The notes beneath the pieces are model-generated. The model was not told where the DNA came from, searched no databases, and was given only the letters and a program-made list of their open reading frames with translations. Shown in pieces: positions 7,034 to 15,014 of a stretch of DNA of 46,997 bases. How positions within the stretch are numbered: position 1 is the first letter of the stretch; every line of letters starts with the position of its first letter. Location of the stretch: positions 1 through 46,997 of the forward strand of contig JAFTGN010000037.1 in the NCBI GenBank assembly GCA_017457865.1. Direction: 5' to 3'. The position numbers and the translations under genes were made by a program. The DNA is from Lachnospiraceae bacterium. Its GTDB lineage: Bacteria > Bacillota > Clostridia > Lachnospirales > Lachnospiraceae.

Positions 7034-8473
7034 ATGGCATATTTTCCGTTTTTTATGGAGATAAAGGGACAAAAGGGTGTGATGGTAGGCGGCGGTAAGA
7101 TGGCTCTGCACAAGGCAGAGAAGTTACTGCCTTTTGAGCCGGAGCTGACGGTGATTGCGCCGGATATTTTGCCGGAGCTTCTGGCAAAAGAGGGACTCAC
7201 TTGTGTGAAACGGGCGTTTCAGGATGCAGATATAGAAGGTGCGATGTTTGTCATTGCAGCGACCAGGGATGAAGCACTGAATGCCCACATCAGCCGGATT
7301 TGTCAGGAACAGAAGATTCCGGTGAATGCAGTGGATAATCTGACCCATTGTACCTTTTTGTTCCCGGCACTGGTGCAGGCGGGAAATCTGACCATTGGCA
7401 TCTCCACCGCAGGGGGGAGTCCCCAGACAGCAGCGTTGCTGCGCAGCCGGATTGCAGCCGGACTGCCTGTGGAAATTGACCGGATTCTGGACTATCTGGC
7501 CAGCCTCCGTGAGCCTGCCAGACAGCACATTGCAAATGGAAAGCACAGAGCAGCCTTCTTAAAGGATATGGCATCTGTCTGCTTAGAGGAAGGCAGAATC
7601 TTCGGTCGGGAAGATACAGAGGCACTGCTGGCACAGTATGCACAGGAAGATTTCAGCAGATTGGCACAGAGGATACAGAAAGGTGGGGAAGATCACGAAA
7701 AGCAGGAAACACAAGATCATCTTCTCACATGGCAGAGTGTCCATAAACCAGGTGTTACGCTGGTTGGTGCAGGCTGTGGCAGTTATGATCTGATCACCCT
7801 CAGAGGATTGCAGGCAGTGCGTCGGGCAGAGGTGTTGTTGTATGATGATCTGGTAGATGAGCGTCTGTTAGAGCATACATCTGAAAGCTGTGAACGAATT
7901 TACGTGGGAAAGCGAAAGGGCAGGCACAGCTTGTCTCAGGAGGAAATCAATCAGCTGCTCATTGACTATGGTGTCACAGGAAAGAGAGTGGTGCGGTTAA
8001 AAGGCGGTGATCCTTATGTGTTTGGCAGGGGAGGAGAAGAGGTGCTGGCATTGCAGCAGGCAAAGATTCCGGTAGAAGTGGTACCGGGTGTCACTTCTGC
8101 GGTAGCGGCTCCTTCAGCCGCCGGCATTCCTGTGACACACAGAGGTGTGGCAAAGAGCTTTCATGTGGTAACGGGTCATACCGCTGGTGAGGGGGACCAA
8201 TTGGATGTGAATTTGGAAGGGCTTGCCAAGCTGGAGGGCACATACATATTTTTGATGGGACTGTCCCATTTGGAACAGATTGTTCGTCGATTGGAGGCGG
8301 GCGGTACATCTCCTCGTACGCCTGCCGCTGTGGTGCACGTCCATGCAAATGGAAAGGTGGAAGCAGTTGTGGGGGTGTTACAGGATATTGTGGAGAAAAC
8401 AGCGGCATCCGGCATCCAGACACCGGCAGTCATTGTAGTAGGAGAAACCGCCGGGCTTGGATTAAATCCCTGA
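7034..8473 (+). CDS. cysG: Siroheme synthase: precorrin-2 dehydrogenase/ferrochelatase fused to uroporphyrinogen-III methyltransferase
   Basis: A 479-residue fusion arranged like enterobacterial CysG. Residues 1 to about 215 are the Met8/CysG-N part: MVGGGKMALHKAEKLL for NAD binding, FVIAATRD, VNAVDN, and GISTAGGSPQTAALLR. From about residue 236 the SUMT methyltransferase follows: VTLVGAGCGSYDLITLRG, LLYDDLVD, VVRLKGGDPYVFGRGGEE and EVVPGVTSA. Together they convert uroporphyrinogen III to siroheme. The ATG at 7034 follows GGAAGATTGGGGGG and starts where homology begins; the frame is open from 6947, but that extension lies largely in the MITE-like element. Siroheme is the cofactor required by the sulfite reductase at 2636. 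Confidence 0.9.
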   Translation: MAYFPFFMEIKGQKGVMVGGGKMALHKAEKLLPFEPELTVIAPDILPELLAKEGLTCVKRAFQDADIEGAMFVIAATRDEALNAHISRICQEQKIPVNAVDNLTHCTFLFPALVQAGNLTIGISTAGGSPQTAALLRSRIAAGLPVEIDRILDYLASLREPARQHIANGKHRAAFLKDMASVCLEEGRIFGREDTEALLAQYAQEDFSRLAQRIQKGGEDHEKQETQDHLLTWQSVHKPGVTLVGAGCGSYDLITLRGLQAVRRAEVLLYDDLVDERLLEHTSESCERIYVGKRKGRHSLSQEEINQLLIDYGVTGKRVVRLKGGDPYVFGRGGEEVLALQQAKIPVEVVPGVTSAVAAPSAAGIPVTHRGVAKSFHVVTGHTAGEGDQLDVNLEGLAKLEGTYIFLMGLSHLEQIVRRLEAGGTSPRTPAAVVHVHANGKVEAVVGVLQDIVEKTAASGIQTPAVIVVGETAGLGLNP

Positions 8474-8551
8474 ATCACATGTAATGCTTCAGATACCATG
8501 ATTTTTCAAAGGATTTGCCTGGTAAAATCCTGGATGACCCAGGTCAGTATC

Positions 8552-9310
8552 TTACTCAAAAAAGAAATAAGAACCCTCTTTATCCTGAAACTGCTTACAA
8601 CGGGTATGAAAGACTTCTTCTATGATATGCTGTTGCAGACACTCTGCCGGGGTGCCTGTGGCAGCTATTTTTCGTTCTGACATGATGACCAGATGATCAG
8701 AAATCCGTAGCGCCTGATTCAGATCGTGGAGCACCAGAATGACGGTACGCCCCTGCTCCTTTAACAGACGGAACATGGACAAAAAGTCACGCTGACCTGC
8801 CAGATCCAGATAGGTGGTGGGTTCGTCCAACACAATGTAATCACAATCCTGTGCCAGTGTCATGGCAAAGAAGGCACGCTGGCGGATACCGCCGGATAAG
8901 GTATCTGTGGACTGTCTGGCATATTGGGTGATATGAGTAAACTCCATGGCCTGCCGGATGATTTGCACATCTTCCGGAGACTTCCGTCTGGCAAAGCCCA
9001 GGTGGGGAAAACGGCCGTGCTCCACCAGTGTCTGCACCGGCAGAGTGGGAATGATGGTGCGCACCTGTGGCAAAAAAGAGAGTCTTGTGGCACGTTTGGC
9101 AGGGGAGAGTGCCAGAAAATCTGTATCATCCAGCAAAATGCTGCCGGAAGTCACTTTAGAACAGCCATTGAGACATTGGAGCAGGGTGGTTTTGCCGCAT
9201 CCGTTTGGTCCGATGACTGAGGTAATGGCACCCTTTGGAAAGGATACAGAAATGTCCTCTAAAATCGGGGTATGCTGACTGGATACGGATACGTGACGGA
9301 ACTCAAGCAT
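8552..9310 (-). CDS. FecE/FhuC-type ABC transporter ATPase
   Basis: A 252-residue cytoplasmic ATPase. Walker A is GPNGCGKTTLLQ, the signature LSGGIRQRAFFAMTLAQ (usually LSGGQRQR, here an isoleucine), Walker B YIVLDEPTTYLDL, and the switch histidine lies in VILVLHDLNQA. It belongs to the class that powers iron-siderophore, heme and cobalamin import. It starts inside the end of the permease gene with an 8-base overlap, so the two are co-translated, and it converges with cysG. Its binding protein is probably the lipoprotein at 5730. Confidence 0.9.
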   Translation of the reverse strand: MLEFRHVSVSSQHTPILEDISVSFPKGAITSVIGPNGCGKTTLLQCLNGCSKVTSGSILLDDTDFLALSPAKRATRLSFLPQVRTIIPTLPVQTLVEHGRFPHLGFARRKSPEDVQIIRQAMEFTHITQYARQSTDTLSGGIRQRAFFAMTLAQDCDYIVLDEPTTYLDLAGQRDFLSMFRLLKEQGRTVILVLHDLNQALRISDHLVIMSERKIAATGTPAECLQQHIIEEVFHTRCKQFQDKEGSYFFFE

Positions 9311-10304
9311 AAACTCTGCGTCCTCCTTTCTTTTTCAACAGCAGATACAGGAAAAATGGGCCACCGATAAAGGACATGAGAATCCCGGCAGGCAATTCAA
9401 AGGGAGCAAACAATACCCGTCCAAGCAAATCGCAAAACAGCACGAAACTCCCCCCTAACAAGGCACTGCAAGGCAGCAGAAATCTGGCGTCGTTGCCAAA
9501 AAGCCGCCTGCAAATGTGAGGCACCACCAGTCCCACGAAGCTGAGCAGACCTGCATAGCTGACCACACAGCCAGCCAGTACACTGGACAGCACAAGCAGG
9601 ACAAAACGTGTCTGAGACACGGGAAGTCCCAGAGAACCGGCGATCTCATCTCCCAGTCCCAATAAGTTCAAAGGCCGTACCAGAACCAGAGACAGCAAAA
9701 ATGCGCCTGTGATCAGTCCCGCTGGCAGCATCAGCTTGCTGAGTGTCAGTCCAGACAGAGAACCCATCAAAAAAGAAGTCAGGTTAATGGAAATATTGGT
9801 ATCCAATAATTTGATGGCGTTGATTCCGGCAGTGAGAAAACTGGATACCGTAATGCCTGCCAGTACAATGGTAGTACGGGAACTGTCTGCCAGTCTGGAC
9901 AGCAGAAAAATGGTCAGCGTGGTCAACAGTGCGCCGGTAAAAGCAGATGCAGGAATGGCAGAGGGCTGATTGGGAAATACTAGCATTGCCAGCATGACCG
10001 CAAACCCTGCTCCTGAATTCACACCAATGGTATTGGGACTTGCCAGTGAATTGTTCATGACATTTTGCAGGATCACACCGGCAGATGCCAGACCGATACC
10101 TGCCAGACATCCTCCAAGCACCCGTGGAACCCGCACGGTGGTAATTAGGATAGAAGCAGTGGAAGTGGTATCCTGTCCGCTGAGGCATCTCAGGATGTCT
10201 CGAAAGGCAAGAGGCACACTGCCAAAGAGAATGCCTGCCAGAATGTTGCCAAGCAGCAGGATGACCAGAAATAAAATGATCAAAGGTTTCTTATGTAGAT
10301 TCAT
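9303..10304 (-). CDS. FecCD/BtuC-type ABC transporter permease
   Basis: A 333-residue, highly hydrophobic membrane protein of the usual FecCD length with about ten transmembrane stretches. Family hallmarks include RVPRVLGGCLAGIGLASAGVILQ, NSLASPNTIGVNSGAGFAV, and GLLSFVGLVVPHICRRLFG near the end, followed by PAGILMSFIGGPFFLYLL. It would form a homodimeric channel with the downstream ATPase. It has its own promoter with a palindromic operator on the minus strand, separate from the binding protein gene. Confidence 0.9.
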   Translation of the reverse strand: MNLHKKPLIILFLVILLLGNILAGILFGSVPLAFRDILRCLSGQDTTSTASILITTVRVPRVLGGCLAGIGLASAGVILQNVMNNSLASPNTIGVNSGAGFAVMLAMLVFPNQPSAIPASAFTGALLTTLTIFLLSRLADSSRTTIVLAGITVSSFLTAGINAIKLLDTNISINLTSFLMGSLSGLTLSKLMLPAGLITGAFLLSLVLVRPLNLLGLGDEIAGSLGLPVSQTRFVLLVLSSVLAGCVVSYAGLLSFVGLVVPHICRRLFGNDARFLLPCSALLGGSFVLFCDLLGRVLFAPFELPAGILMSFIGGPFFLYLLLKKKGGRRVYA

Positions 10305-10343
10305 AGGTGGATCACTCCGTTCCTCATAATTTGCAAAAATATA

Positions 10344-10404
10344 GATTCCTGATAGGAATCATAGGGATATGATTTATTGTAGCGAAAGAGAATCGGTTCG
10401 TCAA
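10344..10404 (-). promoter_or_regulatory. Promoter and palindromic operator of the permease-ATPase operon
   Basis: Read on the minus strand, TTGACG (10404-10399), a 17-base spacer and TACAAT (10381-10376) form a good promoter. The perfect palindrome GATTCCT-gat-AGGAATC (10344-10360) lies about 15 bases downstream of the -10 box, over the start of the transcript, as expected for a repressor site. It resembles the palindrome at 1249-1261. Confidence 0.7.
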
Positions 10405-10496
10405 TCTATATTTTGAAAGCAGATCAGCCGTTGACTTAGCGCCAGTTTATGGTTGATCTATAGTCAAAATGGATTTTATGGCGAAAATAACAAGGA

Positions 10497-10601
10497 TTGA
10501 CTTTTTGATATAGAAATATATATAATAGCAGCATGGCAACAATTTGGCAACAGGGATTGACAAATCAGGAAGTTGTGTTATAATCCTAGTAAACAGCTAG
10601 G
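10497..10601 (+). promoter_or_regulatory. Tandem promoters of nifS-iscU with an inverted repeat
   Basis: Upstream promoter: TTGACT (10497-10502), 18-base spacer, TATAAT (10521-10526). Downstream promoter: TTGACA (10557-10562), 16-base spacer, TATAAT (10579-10584). The inverted repeat CCTAG-taaacag-CTAGG begins directly after the second -10 box (10585-10601), covering its start site, and may be an operator. The leader from there to 10688 shows no known riboswitch. Confidence 0.7.
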
Positions 10602-10688
10602 AATAAGGCCTGTAGCTATGGTGAAAAAAGGAAAGCAGCTTGTAAAACAGCAGCATAACAGGTCAGAAAGATGGAGGAAATACATCAC

Positions 10689-11876
10689 ATGGAAAAACAG
10701 TTGATTTATTTAGATAACGCAGCAACCACAAAAACACGCCCGGAAGTAGTAGAGGCAATGTTGCCTTACTTTACAGAAGTATACAGCAATCCATCTAGTG
10801 TATATGAGTTTGCAGGCAAAGGCAAGAGTGCGGTAGAACACAGCCGTGATATTATAGCTGGTATTTTAGGCGCTAAGAGCAGCAATGAAATTTATTTTAC
10901 AGGGGGCGGCAGTGAGTCTGACAACTGGGCGCTGATTGCCACAGCAGAGGCATATGCTTCTAAGGGTCGTCACATCATCACCAGTAAGCTGGAACACCAT
11001 GCCATCCTGCACACCTGTGAGTATCTGGAGAAGCAGGGATATGAAGTGACGTATCTGGATGTGGACGAGTATGGTCTGGTAGATCCTGCAAGTGTAGAGG
11101 CTGCCATCCGTCCGGATACTATCCTGATCAGTATTATGTTTGCAAACAATGAGATTGGTACCATTGAGCCGATTGGAGAGATCGGTGCTATTGCAAAGAA
11201 GCACGGAGTCTTGTTCCATACCGATGCGGTACAGGCATTTGCCCATGTGCCCATCAATGTACAGGAACTGAACATTGATATGCTTTCTGCCAGCGGACAT
11301 AAGTTCGGGGGACCGAAGGGAATTGGTTTCCTGTACCTGCGTAACGGTATCCGACTGGGGGCATTTGTCCACGGCGGTTCTCAGGAGCGGAAGCGTCGTG
11401 CCGGTACCCACAATGTACCGGGTATTGTAGGAATGGGCAAGGCAGCAGAGCTGGCGGCAGCAAAGTTAGAGGAAACCATGACCTATGAGAAGACACTGCG
11501 GGATCATCTGGTACAGCGTGTGCTGACAGAGATTCCTCATGTGAAGTATAATGGACATCCGGAACAGCGTCTGACCAACAATGCCAATTTCAGCTTTCAG
11601 TTCATCGAGGGTGAGTCTCTGTTGATTTTATTGGATATGCAGGGAATCTGTGCATCCAGTGGTTCTGCATGTACATCCGGCTCTTTAGACCCGTCTCATG
11701 TACTGCTTGCCATCGGCCTGCCTCATGAGATTGCCCATGGTTCTCTTAGACTGACTTTGTCCGAGGAAATCACAAAGGAGCAAATTGATTTCGTAGTGGA
11801 CGAGCTGAAGAAGATTGTGGTACGTCTGCGTGAGATGTCACCACTGTATGCGGATTTTATTAAGGAAAATCAGTAA
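10689..11876 (+). CDS. nifS: Cysteine desulfurase (NifS/IscS family)
   Basis: A 395-residue PLP enzyme that takes sulfur from cysteine to build Fe-S clusters. The N-terminus IYLDNAATTKTRPEVVEAML is diagnostic; the PLP lysine is K205 in SGHKFGGPKG and the persulfide cysteine is C328 in the loop SSGSACTSGS. RLTLSEE near the end is also conserved. I place the start at the second ATG (10689), preceded by GGAGGA, rather than 10671, which lacks a clear ribosome site. The iscU-type scaffold gene follows in the same direction, so this is a minimal nifS-nifU Fe-S assembly operon. Confidence 0.92.
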   Translation: MEKQLIYLDNAATTKTRPEVVEAMLPYFTEVYSNPSSVYEFAGKGKSAVEHSRDIIAGILGAKSSNEIYFTGGGSESDNWALIATAEAYASKGRHIITSKLEHHAILHTCEYLEKQGYEVTYLDVDEYGLVDPASVEAAIRPDTILISIMFANNEIGTIEPIGEIGAIAKKHGVLFHTDAVQAFAHVPINVQELNIDMLSASGHKFGGPKGIGFLYLRNGIRLGAFVHGGSQERKRRAGTHNVPGIVGMGKAAELAAAKLEETMTYEKTLRDHLVQRVLTEIPHVKYNGHPEQRLTNNANFSFQFIEGESLLILLDMQGICASSGSACTSGSLDPSHVLLAIGLPHEIAHGSLRLTLSEEITKEQIDFVVDELKKIVVRLREMSPLYADFIKENQ

Positions 11877-11996
11877 ACAGCAGTCTGGTGTCTGATGAGA
11901 AAAGGTCAGTAAAGTAGATAAGACCGGCAAAGCAAAAGTTCCGTTGCAGGCATGTTGCAACTGCCTGAACAATAGAGGAAAGGATATAGAATAATT

Positions 11997-12443
11997 ATGG
12001 AATATAGCAAGAAAGTCATGGATCATTTTATGAATCCGAGAAATATGGGAGAAATCGAGAATGCCAGCGGTGTCGGTACGGTGGGAAATGCCAAGTGTGG
12101 CGACATCATGCGTATCTTTCTGGACATTGACCCGGAAACCCATATCATCAAGGACTGTAAGTTCAAGACCTTTGGTTGCGGTGCGGCAGTTGCCACCAGC
12201 AGTATGGCTACTGAGCTGGTCGTAGGAAAGAACATCAATGAGGCATTGCAGGTGACCAATAAGGCGGTGATGGAAGCCTTAGACGGACTGCCGCCTGTAA
12301 AGGTGCACTGTTCCCTGCTGGCAGAGGAAGCCATTCATGCGGCGCTGTGGGATTACGCACAGAAGGAACATATCACCATCGAAGGTCTGAAACCGCCGAA
12401 GGATGACATCAGCGAAGGGGAAGAGGAATTCGAGGAAGAATAA
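11997..12443 (+). CDS. nifU: IscU/NifU-type Fe-S cluster scaffold
   Basis: A 148-residue IscU-like scaffold. It begins YSKKVMDHFMNPRNMGEI and carries the three cluster-binding cysteines: C34 (AKCGD), C61 (FGCGAA) and C105 (VHCS). The HSCA-binding LPPVK loop is present as GLPPVKVHCS. The C-terminus is an extra acidic tail (about residues 135-148). It lacks the ferredoxin and Nfu domains of full NifU, so it is IscU-like in build. It would accept sulfur from the desulfurase just upstream. Confidence 0.92.
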   Translation: MEYSKKVMDHFMNPRNMGEIENASGVGTVGNAKCGDIMRIFLDIDPETHIIKDCKFKTFGCGAAVATSSMATELVVGKNINEALQVTNKAVMEALDGLPPVKVHCSLLAEEAIHAALWDYAQKEHITIEGLKPPKDDISEGEEEFEEE

Positions 12444-12457
12444 GAAATGAAATATGA

Positions 12458-12501
12458 GGCAGTGGGCTGGCATGGGTATTTGTGTCAGTCCACTGTCTTT
12501 T
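12458..12501 (+). terminator. Terminator of nifS-iscU
   Basis: A 12-bp stem, GGCAGTGGGCTG (12458-12469) with CAGTCCACTGTC (12486-12497), is followed by TTTT. Confidence 0.8.
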
Positions 12502-12530
12502 GGCGCAAGACAAACGCATGAGTAAACAAA

Positions 12531-12723
12531 TTGTGAGCAAATCTTTTTCTGGTATAATAGTAAGAAAAAGGGGGGGCTTGAAGCAATGGTTGAGTTGTTG
12601 AAATTCCTGAAATAAGCGCTTACACTTTAAATTAAAAAGTTTATTCAGCGGAGAAAAATATTCATGTGTATGGCGTGGCGTGCGTGGTCAAACGGTTGAC
12701 TTTACAAATAAAAATGCTATAAT
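12531..12723 (+). promoter_or_regulatory. Two promoters, a cre-like palindrome and a 9-codon ORF ahead of lysS
   Basis: Promoter 1: TTGTGA (12531-12536), 16 bases, TATAAT (12553-12558). Promoter 2: TTGACT (12696-12701), 16 bases, TATAAT (12718-12723). Between them AAGGGGGGG precedes a short frame, ATG at 12586 to TAA at 12615 (MVELLKFLK), and the stop overlaps the palindrome TAAGCGCTTA (12613-12622), which resembles a CcpA cre site. The short frame may be a leader peptide or chance. Confidence 0.5.
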
Positions 12724-12763
12724 AGAATCCTATTCTTATGTTTAAAGGAGAAAAGGAAAGGAA

Positions 12764-14767
12764 ATGCATTGGTCAGATAAGATTGCAGACAGGATTATAG
12801 AGAGAAATCCAAATAAGGAAGAGTATGTATGTGCAGCGGGCATCAGTCCCTCCGGTTCCATTCATATCGGAAACTTCAGAGACATTGCCACCAGCCTTTT
12901 TGTAGTAAAGGCATTACAGCGCAAGGGCAAGAAAGCCAAGCTGCTGTTTTCATGGGACGAGTTTGACCGTCTGAGAAAAGTGCCGGTAAATGTGGCAAAG
13001 ATTGATTCTGACATGGAAAAGTACATCGGGTATCCATATGTAGATGTGCCCAATCCATTTGGCACAGAAGAAAAGACCTATGCAGAGTACTTTGAGAAAG
13101 AATTTGAAACATCCATCGAGAAGTTTGGCATCAAGATGGATTACAGATATCAGGGCGCTATGAACAGAAGCGGCAAGTATGCCGAGTATGTACTGAAGGC
13201 ATTAGAGAAACGTGGCGAGATTTTTGACATCTTGGACAGCTTCCGTACCCAGACCGCACAGGAGGGAGAGAGAGAGGCTTACTATCCTGTGAGCATTTAC
13301 TGCCCTTGCTGTGGAAGAGATACCACCAAGATCCTGTCTCTGACAGAGGATTGCCATGTGGCAGAGTATGAGTGTGCCTGCGGACACAAGGGAACCTTTG
13401 ATTTTACAAAGGATTTCAACTGCAAATTGGCATGGAAGATTGACTGGCCCATGCGCTGGATGTATGAGGGGGTAGACTTTGAGCCAGGCGGAAAGGATCA
13501 TGCCAGCCCGGGCGGCAGCTATGATACCAGCCGTGTGATTTCTGAGAAGATTTTCGGATTCCCGGCACCGATTTTCCAGGGCTATGAGTTCATCGGCATC
13601 AAGGGTACCACCGGTAAGATGTCCGGTTCTTCCGGATTGAACCTGACACCGGATACCTTGCTGCATATTTATCAGCCGGAGATTATTTTGTGGCTGTATG
13701 CAAAGGCGGAGCCAAACAAGGCATTTGATTTCTGTTTTGATGACGGTATTTTGCGCCAGTATTTTGAGTTTGATAAGCAGTACAACCAGTATTTGGATGG
13801 CACTGCGGATGATCATGTAAAGGACATTATGGCAAGCTGCCTGATGTTTGACGAGAAGATCAGCACCGTGCCCATGTCCCTGCTGGTACAGATGGGTTCC
13901 ATCGTAGATTTCAATATCCCCATGATTGAGACCGTATTTGAGAAGATCGGAACGCCATACAAGTATGCAGATTTCAAGGAGCGTCTGGATCTGGCGCAAT
14001 ACTGGTTAGAACATTGCTCCCCGGAAAATGCAAACAAGCTTCGTCCATACAGAGACTGGGATTTGTATGAGTCCCTGACTGAGGAGGAAAAGCGTGAGAT
14101 CAGCATCCTCCATCAGTATCTGTCTGAGGAAACCTATACACTGGATGAGCTGAATACCAGACTGTATGCCATTCCGAAGGAAGTGTTCGGAGAGGACATC
14201 CCGAACTTAAAGGCAGTACAGGGTAGATTCTTCAAGGTGGTATACCAGTTGTTGTTAGGCAAGGAAAAGGGACCACGTCTGTACCTGTTCCTGTATGCCA
14301 TTGAGAAGGAGCGTTTCACCTTCTTACTGGATTTCTCTACTCCGAAGACAGAGGCAGAGCTGCATCCGGTGACAGAGGAAGTGGAAGAAGAAGCACCGGC
14401 AGTAGAGTATGGGGAACCGGATGAAGTACAGCCCATTAAGGATGAGATCGACTTAGACCAGTTTGGCACCATCGACCTGCGTGTATGCAAGATCGTGAAG
14501 TGCAGCGAGATCCGCAAGTCTCACAGTTGTCTGAAACTGACCCTCTTTGACGGCATCAAGGAGAGAGTCATCGTGTCCAGTATCAAGAAGTACTACACAC
14601 CAGAGCAGTTGATTGGCAAGAAGATCATCGTGGTTGCCAACTTAAAACCAGCCCGTCTCACTGGTGTGAAGAGCGAAGGTATGCTTCTTGCGGCAACCAA
14701 CAACGCATGCGGCTGTAAGGTGATCTTTGTGGATGATATGATTCCGGAAGGAACCAGAATCTGCTAA
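12764..14767 (+). CDS. lysS: Class I lysyl-tRNA synthetase with C-terminal tRNA-binding domain
   Basis: A 667-residue class I (archaeal-type) LysRS. The HIGH-like motif is PSGSIHIGNFRD near residue 30 and the KMSKS-like motif KMSGSSG starts at K285. A zinc-binding knuckle lies between them (CPCCGRD and CACGHKG). Homology to ordinary class I LysRS ends near residue 550. An acidic linker then leads to an OB-fold tRNA-binding domain from about residue 560: IDLRVCKIVKCSEI, RVIVSSIKKYYTPEQL, VANLKPARLTGVKSEGMLLAA. This resembles Trbp111 and the C-terminus of MetRS and should raise tRNA affinity. Most bacteria use the unrelated class II enzyme, so a second lysS may exist elsewhere in this genome. 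Confidence 0.9.
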   Translation: MHWSDKIADRIIERNPNKEEYVCAAGISPSGSIHIGNFRDIATSLFVVKALQRKGKKAKLLFSWDEFDRLRKVPVNVAKIDSDMEKYIGYPYVDVPNPFGTEEKTYAEYFEKEFETSIEKFGIKMDYRYQGAMNRSGKYAEYVLKALEKRGEIFDILDSFRTQTAQEGEREAYYPVSIYCPCCGRDTTKILSLTEDCHVAEYECACGHKGTFDFTKDFNCKLAWKIDWPMRWMYEGVDFEPGGKDHASPGGSYDTSRVISEKIFGFPAPIFQGYEFIGIKGTTGKMSGSSGLNLTPDTLLHIYQPEIILWLYAKAEPNKAFDFCFDDGILRQYFEFDKQYNQYLDGTADDHVKDIMASCLMFDEKISTVPMSLLVQMGSIVDFNIPMIETVFEKIGTPYKYADFKERLDLAQYWLEHCSPENANKLRPYRDWDLYESLTEEEKREISILHQYLSEETYTLDELNTRLYAIPKEVFGEDIPNLKAVQGRFFKVVYQLLLGKEKGPRLYLFLYAIEKERFTFLLDFSTPKTEAELHPVTEEVEEEAPAVEYGEPDEVQPIKDEIDLDQFGTIDLRVCKIVKCSEIRKSHSCLKLTLFDGIKERVIVSSIKKYYTPEQLIGKKIIVVANLKPARLTGVKSEGMLLAATNNACGCKVIFVDDMIPEGTRIC

Positions 14768-14853
14768 TGGAAATGCATGTCAGGTTGTGAAAGGCAATCG
14801 TGGGATCGCTTTTGTCAGGAAACGATATCCTATAGTGTAAATAAAGATAGAAC

Positions 14854-14897
14854 GAAAAACACAGGTTTCTTATGTGGAGAAACTTGTGTTTTTCTTA
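14854..14897 (+). terminator. Terminator of lysS
   Basis: GAAAAACACA and GTTTC pair with GAAAC and TGTGTTTTTC across a short loop. The symmetry of A and T runs would allow it to work in both directions. Confidence 0.8.
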
Positions 14898-14901
14898 TTT
14901 A

Positions 14902-14988
14902 TAGCGAACAAATAAGGAACAAATAGCGAACTTTAGCGAACAAATAAGGAACAAAAAAGATGAAATAAGGAACAAACTGTGCTATACT
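14902..14988 (+). repeat. Direct repeats overlapping the fic promoter
   Basis: TAGCGAACAAATAAGGAACA (followed by AA) occurs at 14902-14923 and again at 14934-14955. An extra TAGCGAAC starts at 14924, and a third AAATAAGGAACAAA lies at 14963-14976. A -10 box TATACT at 14983-14988 follows, so the last repeat covers the -35 region. Such iterons are typical binding sites of a repressor, possibly the Fic protein's own winged helix. Confidence 0.7.
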
Positions 14989-15014
14989 TTCGGTAGAAGG
15001 AGGTGCAGCAGGAG

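Noticed and set aside
13202..13999. 265-codon frame on the minus strand inside lysS
   Set aside because: Shadow of the synthetase gene; no family resemblance or start signal.
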